Program-made: the position numbers and the translations under genes
In this document: in pieces, positions 1 through 8,811 of the stretch
Numbering within the stretch: position 1 is the stretch's first letter
Layout: every line of letters starts with the position of its first letter
Assembly (NCBI GenBank): GCA_964560425.1
Contig: CAZLLE010000085.1
Span: forward strand, 1-42,725
Direction: 5' to 3'
Origin: CAZLLE01 sp964560425
Lineage (GTDB): Bacteria > Campylobacterota > Campylobacteria > Campylobacterales > QNZT01
Length of the DNA: 42,725 nt
Notes under the pieces: generated by a model
Told to the model about the DNA's origin: nothing
Seen by the model: only the letters and a program-made list of their open reading frames with translations
Database searches by the model: none

Positions 1-32
1 AAGCCGATATAAAACCATATAGTTGTACAATA

Positions 33-49
33 TTCACCTAAAGGGTGAA
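33..49 (+). promoter_or_regulatory. Small hairpin over the higB ribosome binding region
   Basis: TTCACC (33-38) and GGTGAA (44-49) form a 6-bp stem with a 5-base loop. The right arm overlaps the GAAGGA that would serve the TTG at 62. It could reduce toxin translation or be part of an operator; short stems like this also occur by chance. Confidence 0.3.
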
Positions 50-61
50 GGACTTGTTTAC

Positions 62-364
62 TTGAAGATAAAATTTCGTACAAAAAAACTAGAGAAACAG
101 TATCTAAAAAAGACAGAAGCCATCAAAGCTTATGGTCCAGATGTAGCTAAAAAATACATCTTAAGAATAGGTATCTTAAAGAGTGCAAAATGTTTTGATG
201 AACTCTATGATATGCCTGTGTTGGGTTTTCATCCGTTGACAGGCAATCGAAAAGGGCAATTTGCGATAAAGTTAACAGGTTTTTATAGGCTTATCATCAC
301 AAATGATGGTGAAGTTTTTGACATAGTAAAGATAGAGGAGGTTAGTGGACATTATGGAGACTAA
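62..364 (+). CDS. higB: HigB/RelE-type toxin of a type II toxin-antitoxin pair
   Basis: A 100-residue basic protein of the RelE/ParE superfamily, HigB branch. Family members are mostly ribosome-dependent mRNA endonucleases; the activity here is inferred. The C-terminal half carries the conserved HPLTGNRKGQFAIKL block followed by YRLII and a final beta strand (FDIVKIEEV), the usual HigB core. I chose the TTG at 62 because GAAGGA ends about 9 bases upstream. An earlier in-frame TTG at 23 would add 13 residues of atypical sequence and has no ribosome binding site. The end overlaps the start of the downstream antitoxin gene, the toxin-first order typical of higBA. No fused domain or truncation is seen. 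Specific target and toxicity are unknown. Confidence 0.85.
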   Translation: MKIKFRTKKLEKQYLKKTEAIKAYGPDVAKKYILRIGILKSAKCFDELYDMPVLGFHPLTGNRKGQFAIKLTGFYRLIITNDGEVFDIVKIEEVSGHYGD

Positions 365-1445
365 TATATATCATTCTGATTTAGCAGTACATCCAGGTGA
401 ATTTTTAGAAGAAGTATTGGAAGATATTGGCATGAGTCAAGCTGAACTTTCAAACAGGATTGGCAGACCAGCACAAGCTATCAACGAAATCATAAAAGGC
501 AAAAAAAGCATCACATCAAAAACAGCATTGGAGTTAGAAGATGTGTTGAAAGTTCCAGCTCATATCTGGGTTGGACTAGAGAGTGAGTATCAAGTAGTAA
601 AAGCAAAAGCAGAAGAGCAAGAGCAGATGCAAGAAGAGACCAAACTTTTGGTAAATTTTCCTTATGCTGATTTGGTAAAGCTTGAGTTTGTTAAACAAAC
701 AAGAAAAGCAATCGAAAAAGTTGATGAATTAAAAAGATTTTTTGGTGTTGCAAAGCTAGTGCAGATTCAAGCAGTAAAGGCATACCAACCTGCTTTTAGA
801 GTTTCAAACCATAAGAGTGTTTCTCATGAAGCTATAGCAACTTGGATACAAGCAGGAAGATTAAAAGCAAAAGAGATAGAAACTGCTCCATTTGATAAGA
901 GCAGATTGAAAGCTTTACTACCTAAGATAAAAAAAACTATGAACTTAAAAGATATCAACGAAGCCATGGATGAGATACGGACTCTTTTAGCAAGTTGTGG
1001 TGTTGCATTTGTTGTATTGCCTCACTTTAAAAAGACTAAAGTACATGGGGCTACTTTTAGTATAGAAGCAGAAGATAAAGCAGTTATCTTGATGACTATT
1101 CGAGGTGGTTTTTCAGATATATTTTGGTTTAGTTTGTTTCATGAGATAGGGCATGTTATCTTGCATCAAAAAAGAGAGATGTTTTTAGAAGATGGCTATA
1201 GTGACCCAACACTACAAAAACAAGAAGATGAAGCAGATGAGTTTGCGAGAGACTTATTGATATCAAAAAAAGATTTTGAAGCCTTTGTGGAGCAAGATAT
1301 TTTTGATAAAAATTCCATTTTAAAATTTGCCAAACAACTAGAGATAAAACCATCAATAGTAGTAGGAAGACTCATGCATGAAAAAATTATCCCCTATAAT
1401 GATTTTCGATTGATAAAACTTAGAGATAAATATACTTGGGCTTAA
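354..1445 (+). CDS. higA: HigA-type antitoxin with XRE HTH and ImmA/IrrE-type peptidase domain
   Basis: A long antitoxin of about 363 residues. Residues ~10-70 form an XRE-family helix-turn-helix of the HigA type (VHPGEFLEE start, then MSQAELSNRIG). The C-terminal half contains HEIGHVILHQ, a zinc-binding HExxH motif, followed downstream by an EDEADEFARDLL helix that supplies the third ligand in ImmA/IrrE (DUF955) peptidases. Classic HigA is about 100 residues, so this is the extended form. It probably binds toxin and DNA with the N-terminus; the peptidase part may control stability or sense a signal (inference). The start overlaps the end of higB. AGGAGG at 336-341 lies 12 bases before ATG 354 and 3 bases before an alternative GTG at 345, so the exact start is open. 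Confidence 0.85.
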   Translation: METNIYHSDLAVHPGEFLEEVLEDIGMSQAELSNRIGRPAQAINEIIKGKKSITSKTALELEDVLKVPAHIWVGLESEYQVVKAKAEEQEQMQEETKLLVNFPYADLVKLEFVKQTRKAIEKVDELKRFFGVAKLVQIQAVKAYQPAFRVSNHKSVSHEAIATWIQAGRLKAKEIETAPFDKSRLKALLPKIKKTMNLKDINEAMDEIRTLLASCGVAFVVLPHFKKTKVHGATFSIEAEDKAVILMTIRGGFSDIFWFSLFHEIGHVILHQKREMFLEDGYSDPTLQKQEDEADEFARDLLISKKDFEAFVEQDIFDKNSILKFAKQLEIKPSIVVGRLMHEKIIPYNDFRLIKLRDKYTWA

Positions 1446-1450
1446 TATCA

Positions 1451-1495
1451 ATATAACTTTTAAATATTTAAATAATCTGTTATAATAAGTTATAT
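1451..1495 (+). promoter_or_regulatory. hsdR promoter with flanking inverted repeat
   Basis: A perfect -10 hexamer TATAAT sits at 1481-1486. ATATAACTT (1451-1459) and AAGTTATAT (1487-1495) are perfect 9-base inverted arms that bracket the promoter. The layout fits a repressor or HigA operator controlling hsdR separately from the toxin-antitoxin genes. The binding protein is a guess. Confidence 0.45.
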
Positions 1496-1515
1496 TTAAC
1501 AATAGGAGTCTTTTG

Positions 1516-4488
1516 ATGCCAAGCCAAACTAACGAACTCTCTTTTGAACAAGCTATAGAAAAAGTACTTTGTGGGGTTACAAATGAAGAGCAAAAAGAGT
1601 TTGGTGAAACTTCCTATCCAGATAAGTTCTATATAGGACAAAACAGCGACTTTAACAAAGAGTATGCCCTAGATGAGAAGAGATTTTGGTACTTTTTAGA
1701 GACTACTCAAGAAGAGGAGTTAAACAAACTAAAAAGAGACTCAAACTATAAGCTAAAAATCATACAGCGATTAGATAGGATGATAAAGAAGTATGGCATA
1801 CTCAAACTTCTACGAAAAGGGCTAAGTGTTGATGATGCTCATTTTACTCTTTTTTATGTTGCTCCTTTGGCTTCAAGTGGTGAAAATATCAAAAAAAGAT
1901 TTCTTAGCAATGAGTTTAGTGTAACCAGACAGGTAACTTACTCTAGGGCAAATCCACTTCAAGAGATAGACATGGTACTTTTTGTAAATGGTCTTGCTTT
2001 AGTAACGATGGAACTTAAAAACCCTTGGACTAGGCAGAGTGCAAAAGTTCACGGACAAAAGCAGTACAAAGAGGATAGAGACCAAACCCAACCACTTTTA
2101 CAGTTTGCTAGATGTATAGTGCATCTTGCCGTAGATAGTGATGAGATATATATGACAACCAAACTTGCGGGAAAGAGTACATTTTTCCTGCCGTTTAACA
2201 AAGGTCACAACCATGGAGCAGGAAACCCACCAAATCCAAACGGCTATAAAACAGCCTATCTTTGGGAAGAGGTCTTTACCAAAACAAGTATAGCAAATCT
2301 TATACAGCACTTTGTAAAACTAGATGGAAAAGATAGTGATGCACTTTCAAAAAGAACACTTTTCTTTCCAAGGTATCATCAGTTAGATGTTGTTAGAAAA
2401 CTTATAAAAGATACCAGCCAACATGGTGTAGGACAAACATATCTCATACAGCATAGTGCAGGAAGTGGCAAATCAAACTCTCTTACATGGGCAGCATACC
2501 AGCTTATAGAGGTTTATCAAAGAGATGATGATAGACCTCTTTTTGACTCTGTTATCGTAGTGACAGATAGAAGACTTTTAGACAAACAGATAAGAGACAA
2601 TATCAAAGAGTTTAGCGAAGTAAAAAACATCGTAGCACCTGCACACTCATCTAAAGAGTTAAGGGAGAGTTTAGAGAGTGGTAAAAAGATTATCATCACA
2701 ACTATCCAAAAGTTTCCTTTTATCGTAGATGGTATCGCTGATCTTAGTCAAAAAAGATTTGCTGTTATCATCGATGAGGCTCACTCTTCACAAAGTGGTT
2801 CAGCTAGTGACAACATGAACAGAAGTTTTGGAAGTGAAGAAGAGGAAGATGCACAAGAGAAGATACTAAAAGCCATGCAAAGTAGAAAGATGAAAGGCAA
2901 TGCTTCATACTTCGCTTTTACAGCCACTCCAAAATCTGCAACACTTGAAAAGTTTGGTAAGAGACAAGAAGATGGCAGTTTCAAACCTTTTCATCTCTAC
3001 TCTATGAAACAGGCTATCGAAGAGGGATTTATACTAGATGTATTAGCAAACTATACGACATATAAAAGTTACTATGAGATAGAAAAGTCCATAAGTGAAA
3101 ATCCACTTTTTGATACGAAAAAAGCACAAAAAAAACTTAGAGCTTATGTTGAGAGAGATAAGCAAACGATAGCAACCAAAGCAGATATCATGGTGGAGCA
3201 TTTTATATCAAAAGTGGTAAATACCAAGAAGCTAAAAGGCAAAGCCAAAGGGATGATAGTCACCCAAAACATACAAACAGCTATCCTTTACTACTTTGCA
3301 GTCAAAAAGATACTTGAAGAGCGAGGCAATCCTTTTAAAGCGATAGTAGCCTTTTCAGACAAAAAAGAGGTTGATGGAGTTGAATATAGTGAAGATAGCC
3401 TAAACGGTTTTGCAGGAAAAGATATAAGTGAAAAGTTTGATACAGATGAGTATAGACTTTTGATAGTAGCAAACAAGTTTCTCACAGGATTTGACCAGCC
3501 TAAACTTTCTGCTATGTATGTAGATAAAAAACTCCAAGGTGTTTTGGCAGTTCAAGCACTATCTCGTCTAAATCGCTCTTCACCAAAACTAGGAAAGAAA
3601 ACAGAAGATCTTTTTATTTTAGATTTTTTCAACTCTATAGATGATATAAAAACTTCATTTGATCCATTTTATACAGCAACCACACTAAGTGAAGCAACTG
3701 ATGTAAATGTCCTTCATGAGTTAAAAGAACATCTTGATGGTGAAGGTGTATATGAACATGCAGAAGTAGAAGAGTTTGTAGAAAAATATTTTGATGGAGT
3801 AGATGCTAGTGAGTTAAATGTTATCATAGATATAGCAGCAGATAGATTTAACAACAGCCTAGAACTTGAAGATAGTCAAAAAGCAGACTTCAAGATAAAG
3901 GCAAAACAGTTTGTCAAGATATATGCTCAGATGGCTTCTATCATGCCGTATGAGATAGTAGAATGGGAGAAGCTTTTTTGGTTTTTAAAGTTTTTGATAC
4001 CAAAGCTTATCATCCAAGATAAAGATAAAGAGTTGTTAGATGAGCTTTTAAATTCCGTGGATTTATCAACTTATGGTTTGGAGAGAGTAAAGCTTGGACA
4101 CTCTATAGAACTTGATGATAGCCAAACAGCACTTGACCCACAAAATCCAAATCCAAGAGGTGCTTATGGAGGTGATGAAGAAAAAGACCTATTAGACGAG
4201 ATCATCAAAAATTTTAATGAGAGATGGTTTCAAGGGTGGAATGCAACACCAGAAGAACAAAAAGTTAGATTTTTAGCTATTGCAAAAAAGATAGAAGAAC
4301 ACCCAGACTATAAAGAGAAATATTTAGATAATTCAGATATTCAAAATCGTGAATTGGCTTGGGTTAAAATTATAAATGATGTGATGAATAAGCAAAGAAG
4401 AGATGATTTAGAAATGTATAAAATGTTTGCTCAGGATGAAGCTTTTAAGCAGGCTATGCAAAATACATTGAGAAAATTTTTATCTTAA
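1516..4488 (+). CDS. hsdR: Type I restriction enzyme, R (HsdR) subunit
   Basis: A 990-residue motor and nuclease subunit of a type I restriction-modification system; it translocates and cuts unmodified DNA in complex with HsdM and HsdS. The N-terminal nuclease motif is EIDMVLF (about residue 150) with MELKNPW near residue 166 (the D...ExK catalytic set). The SF2 helicase core follows: Walker A HSAGSGKS near 315, DEAH box IIDEAHSS near 420, FTATPK near 468, and a motif VI region QALSRLNRS near 680. The ATG at 1516 has AGGAG seven bases upstream; a TTG directly before it is less likely. The ORF is full length and unbroken. No hsdM or hsdS is in the window, so partners are expected to the left, beyond the toxin-antitoxin genes. 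Confidence 0.95.
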   Translation: MPSQTNELSFEQAIEKVLCGVTNEEQKEFGETSYPDKFYIGQNSDFNKEYALDEKRFWYFLETTQEEELNKLKRDSNYKLKIIQRLDRMIKKYGILKLLRKGLSVDDAHFTLFYVAPLASSGENIKKRFLSNEFSVTRQVTYSRANPLQEIDMVLFVNGLALVTMELKNPWTRQSAKVHGQKQYKEDRDQTQPLLQFARCIVHLAVDSDEIYMTTKLAGKSTFFLPFNKGHNHGAGNPPNPNGYKTAYLWEEVFTKTSIANLIQHFVKLDGKDSDALSKRTLFFPRYHQLDVVRKLIKDTSQHGVGQTYLIQHSAGSGKSNSLTWAAYQLIEVYQRDDDRPLFDSVIVVTDRRLLDKQIRDNIKEFSEVKNIVAPAHSSKELRESLESGKKIIITTIQKFPFIVDGIADLSQKRFAVIIDEAHSSQSGSASDNMNRSFGSEEEEDAQEKILKAMQSRKMKGNASYFAFTATPKSATLEKFGKRQEDGSFKPFHLYSMKQAIEEGFILDVLANYTTYKSYYEIEKSISENPLFDTKKAQKKLRAYVERDKQTIATKADIMVEHFISKVVNTKKLKGKAKGMIVTQNIQTAILYYFAVKKILEERGNPFKAIVAFSDKKEVDGVEYSEDSLNGFAGKDISEKFDTDEYRLLIVANKFLTGFDQPKLSAMYVDKKLQGVLAVQALSRLNRSSPKLGKKTEDLFILDFFNSIDDIKTSFDPFYTATTLSEATDVNVLHELKEHLDGEGVYEHAEVEEFVEKYFDGVDASELNVIIDIAADRFNNSLELEDSQKADFKIKAKQFVKIYAQMASIMPYEIVEWEKLFWFLKFLIPKLIIQDKDKELLDELLNSVDLSTYGLERVKLGHSIELDDSQTALDPQNPNPRGAYGGDEEKDLLDEIIKNFNERWFQGWNATPEEQKVRFLAIAKKIEEHPDYKEKYLDNSDIQNRELAWVKIINDVMNKQRRDDLEMYKMFAQDEAFKQAMQNTLRKFLS

Positions 4489-4630
4489 ATTATTCAATAG
4501 ATACAATGACTCTATTTATGTTGTTTTTAGTTTGATGATAAAAGATTTTGCCAATTTAAGTCTTGCTCTTTATTAATTTTGCTAGTTAGGTAATTTATTA
4601 GTACATGATAAAGGTTAGTTTTTAATACTT

Positions 4631-4661
4631 ATCCCCAAGGCTAAAATACTTGGGGATAATA
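4631..4661. terminator. Hairpin between convergent hsdR and ilvD
   Basis: TTATCCCCAAG and CTTGGGGATAA are perfect 11-base arms around a 9-base loop. The hairpin sits in the 176-base gap between the two converging genes and probably ends transcription from both sides, though neither side has a long T-run. The rest of the gap is AT-rich without recognisable features. Confidence 0.7.
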
Positions 4662-4664
4662 ATA

Positions 4665-6362
4665 TTATTCAAATTCAGTTCTAAGCATTGCTCCATTACT
4701 TGCATTTGTTACAAGCAGTCTATATTGTTTGAGCCATGAACCCTCTATTTTTTTGATAAATGGTTTAAAGTTTGCTCTTCTTTTATCAATCTCTTCATCA
4801 CTAAGTCTAACACTAAGTTGATAATTATCTACATCAATATCAATAATATCCCCATCTTCTAAAAGTCCGATTACTCCACCCTCTGCAGCTTCAGGAGATA
4901 CATGACCGATACTTGCTCCTCTTGTAGCTCCTGAGAATCTACCATCTGTAATAAGTGCAACTTTATCGCCAAGTCCCATACCCATAATAAGACTTGTTGG
5001 AGCTAACATCTCTTGCATTCCTGGACCTCCTCTTGGTCCTTCATATCTGATGACTACTACATCACCAGCTTTTACCGCTCCTCCTGTAATTCCTACAATT
5101 GCTTTTTGTTGGGAGTCAAAACATACAGCTTTTCCACTAAAGATTCTCATGTGCGGGTCTATTCCAGCTGTTTTTACAACGGCTCCATCTTTTGCTAAGT
5201 TTCCAAAAAGTATTGCAAGTCCTCCTACCTCTGAGTAAGGATTATCAATTGTATGAATTATATTTGTATTAGTAATATTTGATGAAGCAATTCTCTCTCC
5301 TATTGTTTCACCCTCTATTGTTGGGTTATCAAGTTGGAGTACACTATTTCCTCTTTTGGTAATTTCATGCATTACAGCACTCACTCCTCCTGCATTATGA
5401 ACATCTTCCATGTGTACAGTTGTAAGTGAAGGAGATATTTTTGCTATGTGTGATACTCTTTTACTCATCTCATTAATATCTGCTAGTTTAAAATCTACAC
5501 CAGCTTCTTGTGCAATTGCCAACATATGAAGAACTGTATTTGAGCTTCCTCCCATTGCCATATCTACTGCAAAGGCGTTGTTTACCGCTTTTGCATTTAG
5601 AATATTTCTGATTTTTAATCTTTCACTCTCAGCTTCATCTTTTGCAATAGTACAAATTCTTCTAGCAGCTACCCTTAAAAGTTCTTCTCTTTGAGGAGTA
5701 AGAGCCAAAATAGTACCATTTCCTTTGAGTGCAATTCCCATAGCTTCCATGAGGGTATTCATACTATTTGCCGTAAACATACCACTGCAACTACCGCCAC
5801 TAGGACATGCTTTACACTCAATTTCTGTTAATCTATCTTCTGTAATATTTCCAGCTTCAAACTCTCCAACAGCTTCAAATGCAGTGGCAAGATCAATAGA
5901 TGTTCCATCATCTAAAACACCAGCCTTCATAGGTCCACCACTCACAAATAGAGTTGGTACATTTACTCTCAAAGCTCCCATAATCATACCGGGGGTGATT
6001 TTGTCACAATTTGGGATACATATCATTGCATCTAGTTTGTGTGCGTTCATGACTGTTTCAATTGAACTAGCAATGATTTCACGACTAGGAAGAGAATAGA
6101 GCATACCATCATGACCCATGGCAATACCATCATCTACACCAATAGTATTAAACTCAAATGGTACACATCCATTTTTTTTGATCTCATCTTTGATAATTTC
6201 ACCATATTTATTTAAAAAGAAGTGTCCCGGTATTACCTCATTAAAAGAGTTTGCAACTCCAATGAATGGTTTGTTAAAATCTTCATCTTTTAATCCCGTA
6301 GCCCTTAATAGACTTCTATGTGGTGCTCTGTTATAGCCCTTTTTTACTTCATCACTTCTCAT
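4665..6362 (-). CDS. ilvD: Dihydroxy-acid dehydratase
   Basis: A 565-residue enzyme that dehydrates 2,3-dihydroxy-isovalerate and 2,3-dihydroxy-3-methylvalerate to the 2-keto acids of valine and isoleucine synthesis (cytosolic, iron-sulfur dependent). Hallmarks are GVANSFNEVIPGH near the N-terminus, the cluster motifs CIPNCDKITPGM and CKACPSGGSCSGMF, and the C-terminal GRFSGATRGASIGHVSPEA block. Length is normal for IlvD. It stands alone here: no other ilv or leu genes are adjacent. A 145-base divergent spacer separates it from the adaptor gene on the other strand. Confidence 0.98.
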   Translation of the reverse strand: MRSDEVKKGYNRAPHRSLLRATGLKDEDFNKPFIGVANSFNEVIPGHFFLNKYGEIIKDEIKKNGCVPFEFNTIGVDDGIAMGHDGMLYSLPSREIIASSIETVMNAHKLDAMICIPNCDKITPGMIMGALRVNVPTLFVSGGPMKAGVLDDGTSIDLATAFEAVGEFEAGNITEDRLTEIECKACPSGGSCSGMFTANSMNTLMEAMGIALKGNGTILALTPQREELLRVAARRICTIAKDEAESERLKIRNILNAKAVNNAFAVDMAMGGSSNTVLHMLAIAQEAGVDFKLADINEMSKRVSHIAKISPSLTTVHMEDVHNAGGVSAVMHEITKRGNSVLQLDNPTIEGETIGERIASSNITNTNIIHTIDNPYSEVGGLAILFGNLAKDGAVVKTAGIDPHMRIFSGKAVCFDSQQKAIVGITGGAVKAGDVVVIRYEGPRGGPGMQEMLAPTSLIMGMGLGDKVALITDGRFSGATRGASIGHVSPEAAEGGVIGLLEDGDIIDIDVDNYQLSVRLSDEEIDKRRANFKPFIKKIEGSWLKQYRLLVTNASNGAMLRTEFE

Positions 6363-6430
6363 GATTACTCCCCTAAAATTTTTCAGATATTATAGCAAAG
6401 TGTTTTTAAGTAGGAACTATAGCTTTTTAT

Positions 6431-6449
6431 TATAACTTTATGTTATAAT
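6431..6449 (+). promoter_or_regulatory. Likely promoter of the adaptor gene with overlapping inverted repeat
   Basis: TATAAC (6431-6436) and GTTATA (6442-6447) form an inverted repeat, and TATAAT at 6444-6449 is a good -10 element about 58 bases before the GTG start. No clear -35 is visible, which is common in Campylobacterota promoters. Confidence 0.4.
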
Positions 6450-6507
6450 ATTAGGATAAAGTTTAAAATATAAATATAAAAAAAATAATAATAAAAAGGT
6501 TTGCTTT

Positions 6508-7296
6508 GTGAAAAAAATTCTTTTAGCTCTTATTGTGTCTATATCTGCCTCAATGGCAGGAAGTTTATCCGTAACAGGTACAGTGGTTTCAGACAACCAA
6601 AAGATGATTGGTGCTCGATATATGGGTTATGTAAAAGATATATATTTTGAGATTGGAGATAAAGTAAAAAGGGAAGATGTCCTTTTTGAATTGGAGTCTG
6701 CCGAGTTTGATATTATGAAAAATCAAGCAGATTTGGCACTTGAACAAGCTGATATTATGGTTGAAATGTATAGAGAGAGATTAGATAATATTAGAAGAGA
6801 GAAGGCTCTTTTGCAAAATAGTGGTAGTGCAAATATGGGAGCAAACTTGGAAAATATGAGTATTACAGCAGATAATCTATCTGCTGGATTACATGCTGCA
6901 CAAGGATTATTGGAAAATGCTACTGTTAAAGTAAAACAGATGGCAACAATCTCAAACTACTTGGAAGTTATAGCTCCCAATGATGGAATTATTGTCCAAA
7001 AGAGAATTAGAGTAGGTGATATAATAGTACCCGGTATGCTTGCTATGGTGTTGGTAGATTTAGATCATCTTGAAATTGATGCACAGATTTCAGAATCAAA
7101 TCTTTTAAGGGTCAAAGTAGGGCAGAAGGTAGATATCAATATCCCATCTATCAAACATAGAACTACAGGTATAATTAAATCTATTGTTCCGGGGGCTAAT
7201 CCTATGGCACATACCTTTGCTATTAGAGTCACATTCAAAAAAGATAATGATATGATCTTCCCTGGGTTATATGCTAAACTGAAAATTCATTATTAA
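6508..7296 (+). CDS. Periplasmic adaptor (HlyD/RND membrane-fusion family), orphan
   Basis: A 262-residue exported protein. A signal peptide (MKKILLALIVSISASMAG) is followed by a short beta-barrel or lipoyl half (VSDNQKMIGARYMGYVKDI, then GDKVKREDVLFELES), a helical hairpin at about residues 70-150, the second lipoyl half (VIAPNDGIIVQKRIRVGD) and a beta-barrel (IDAQISESNLLRVKVGQKV). This is the layout of efflux adaptors that connect an inner-membrane pump to an outer-membrane channel. The GTG start has AAAAGG about 8 bases upstream. The protein is shorter than typical RND adaptors (350-400 residues), and no pump or TolC-like gene is adjacent: the next locus is the convergent tmRNA gene 19 bases away. 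Confidence 0.85.
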   Translation: MKKILLALIVSISASMAGSLSVTGTVVSDNQKMIGARYMGYVKDIYFEIGDKVKREDVLFELESAEFDIMKNQADLALEQADIMVEMYRERLDNIRREKALLQNSGSANMGANLENMSITADNLSAGLHAAQGLLENATVKVKQMATISNYLEVIAPNDGIIVQKRIRVGDIIVPGMLAMVLVDLDHLEIDAQISESNLLRVKVGQKVDINIPSIKHRTTGIIKSIVPGANPMAHTFAIRVTFKKDNDMIFPGLYAKLKIHY

Positions 7297-7315
7297 TTTA
7301 ATAGATTAAATTTAA

Positions 7316-7694
7316 TGGTGGAAGTGTGGGGGATCGAACCCCAGTCCAAAAGTAGGTTTCATAATGATATCTACATGCTTAGTAGCGATGTGAATTGTCG
7401 ATAAAACCTGCCCATCGCCCACCGACTAGTCTTATCCAAGCTCAAAATTCTCGACAACTTACTTGAGCAGGCAAGTTGTTAAAGCTACTTTTGTTTTATA
7501 TGAAGCTATATTCGTCCTAATTAGCCAAGGATGGTGAATATAACTGACCGGCTAGTTAGCTCTTACGCCGCGAATGCGTGCGCAGGTCTATAATTTGTAT
7601 TGTTTGCGTTTAAATTAACGAGATAGTTTTAGATCTTTCAAAGATCACATGCAATCAGAACCAACCTACTCCTGTCGATAGCCATGTCACTCCC
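7316..7694 (-). ncRNA. ssrA: Transfer-messenger RNA (tmRNA)
   Basis: One-piece tmRNA of about 379 nt that rescues stalled ribosomes with SmpB. On the minus strand the 5' end GGGAGTG pairs with CACTTCC next to the 3' A-CCA (7316-7319), giving a 7-bp acceptor stem with one G-U pair. A T-arm like element (GTTCGATCC) lies next to the 3' end, and GACATGGCTATCGACAGG is the conserved 5' tRNA-like part. The tag reading frame is at 7607-7563: GCA resume codon, then a peptide reading ANNTNYRPAHAFAA and TAA. Most known Campylobacterota tags have APAYAK in place of RPAHAF. The 3' CCA is genomically encoded. Confidence 0.96.
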
Positions 7695-7704
7695 AAGTGC
7701 TTAC

Positions 7705-7733
7705 ATAATATCACTTTTTTAGTAAATTGTCAA
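7705..7733 (-). promoter_or_regulatory. ssrA promoter, near-consensus sigma70 type
   Basis: On the minus strand a perfect -35 TTGACA (7728-7733) and a -10 TATTAT (7705-7710) are separated by exactly 17 bases, 10 bases before the mature 5' end of the tmRNA. Most other promoters in the window show no recognisable -35, so this one should be unusually strong. Confidence 0.85.
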
Positions 7734-7769
7734 TATTTGTAGATTTGGTATTGCCAAATCTACATTTAA

Positions 7770-8711
7770 TTAAGCTTCACAAGGTACTTTCTCTTTTAGT
7801 GCTTCTACTATCTCTCCTAGAACTCTTTTTGAATCTTTATGCTCTACTTGACAAGTTCCTGCTGCCATGTGACCACCACCATCATATTTGAGCATCAAAT
7901 CTCCGATATTTTTTGTTGAGCTTTTGTTGATAATAGATTTACCTACAGCAAATACCGTATTTAGTCCACGAAAGCCTAAAATGTGGTGAATAGATACATT
8001 TGTTTGAGGAAATAGGGCATAGATCATAAATCTATTACCTGGATAGATAATCTCTTCATGTCTCAAATCTAATACAACTACATTTTCATGTAGGGTTGAA
8101 CACCTTTTTAGTTGAGAGACAAACTCTTCTCTATATTGATTATATAGATTTACTCTCTCTACTACATCAGGCATCTCCATAATCTCTTCAATTGTATAAT
8201 CTTTACATACATCAATAAGTTCCATCATTAGTTGGTAGTTTGAGATTCTAAATTCACGAAATCTTCCAAGTCCTGTTCTTGAATCCATCAAAAAGCTTAG
8301 TAGTTCCCAACCTTCAGGATTTGCAATATCTTTTTTTGTAAATTGTGCTGCATCTGCTTTGTTTACAGCATCCATCATTGGTTTGAAATGTGCTGGAAAT
8401 TGTGCCTCTCCTCCATAAAATTGAAAAACAACTTCTGCGGCAGATGGTGCATCTGGTAATATTACATGATTATCTTGTATCTCTTTGTTTCTAATTGTTT
8501 CACTAAGGTGGTGATCAAATGCAATATGTACACCGGGGACATAAGGTAGGTTTGTTGTGATGTCATTATTATTTATCTCTATTTTGCCATCTTGCATATC
8601 TTTTGGATGTACAAATTTGATATCATCAATAATATCGAGATATTTTAATAATACAGCACACACTAAACCATCCATATCACTTCTAGTTACTAATCTAAAT
8701 TTTTTTTTCAT
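7770..8711 (-). CDS. DHH-family phosphoesterase
   Basis: A 313-residue protein of the DHH/DHHA1 phosphoesterase superfamily (related to nanoRNase/pAp phosphatase and exopolyphosphatase-like proteins). The N-terminus has the metal site TRSDMDGLVCA, and FDHHLSE near residue 65 is the DHH signature. The C-terminal GGGHMAAGTCQV matches the DHHA1 GGGH substrate-binding motif. It is probably a cytosolic, manganese-dependent enzyme acting on small nucleotides or short RNA; the substrate cannot be told from sequence. It lies 100 bases downstream of rdgB on the same strand and could share its transcript. Confidence 0.85.
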   Translation of the reverse strand: MKKKFRLVTRSDMDGLVCAVLLKYLDIIDDIKFVHPKDMQDGKIEINNNDITTNLPYVPGVHIAFDHHLSETIRNKEIQDNHVILPDAPSAAEVVFQFYGGEAQFPAHFKPMMDAVNKADAAQFTKKDIANPEGWELLSFLMDSRTGLGRFREFRISNYQLMMELIDVCKDYTIEEIMEMPDVVERVNLYNQYREEFVSQLKRCSTLHENVVVLDLRHEEIIYPGNRFMIYALFPQTNVSIHHILGFRGLNTVFAVGKSIINKSSTKNIGDLMLKYDGGGHMAAGTCQVEHKDSKRVLGEIVEALKEKVPCEA

Positions 8712-8811
8712 ATTTTTTTACCTTTTTATAATTGTTATGTAAAGGTATATCGGCAAAAAAAGAAAAATTTTTCAATATTATCAGTAATAAAAGTCTGTTT
8801 TATTTTTACTC

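Noticed and set aside
1..4488. Prophage or complete restriction island
   Set aside because: No integrase, phage gene or tRNA attachment site is visible, and the left boundary is outside the window.
5725..6336. Long plus-strand frames inside ilvD
   Set aside because: They are antisense shadows of a well-conserved enzyme gene and lack ribosome binding sites.
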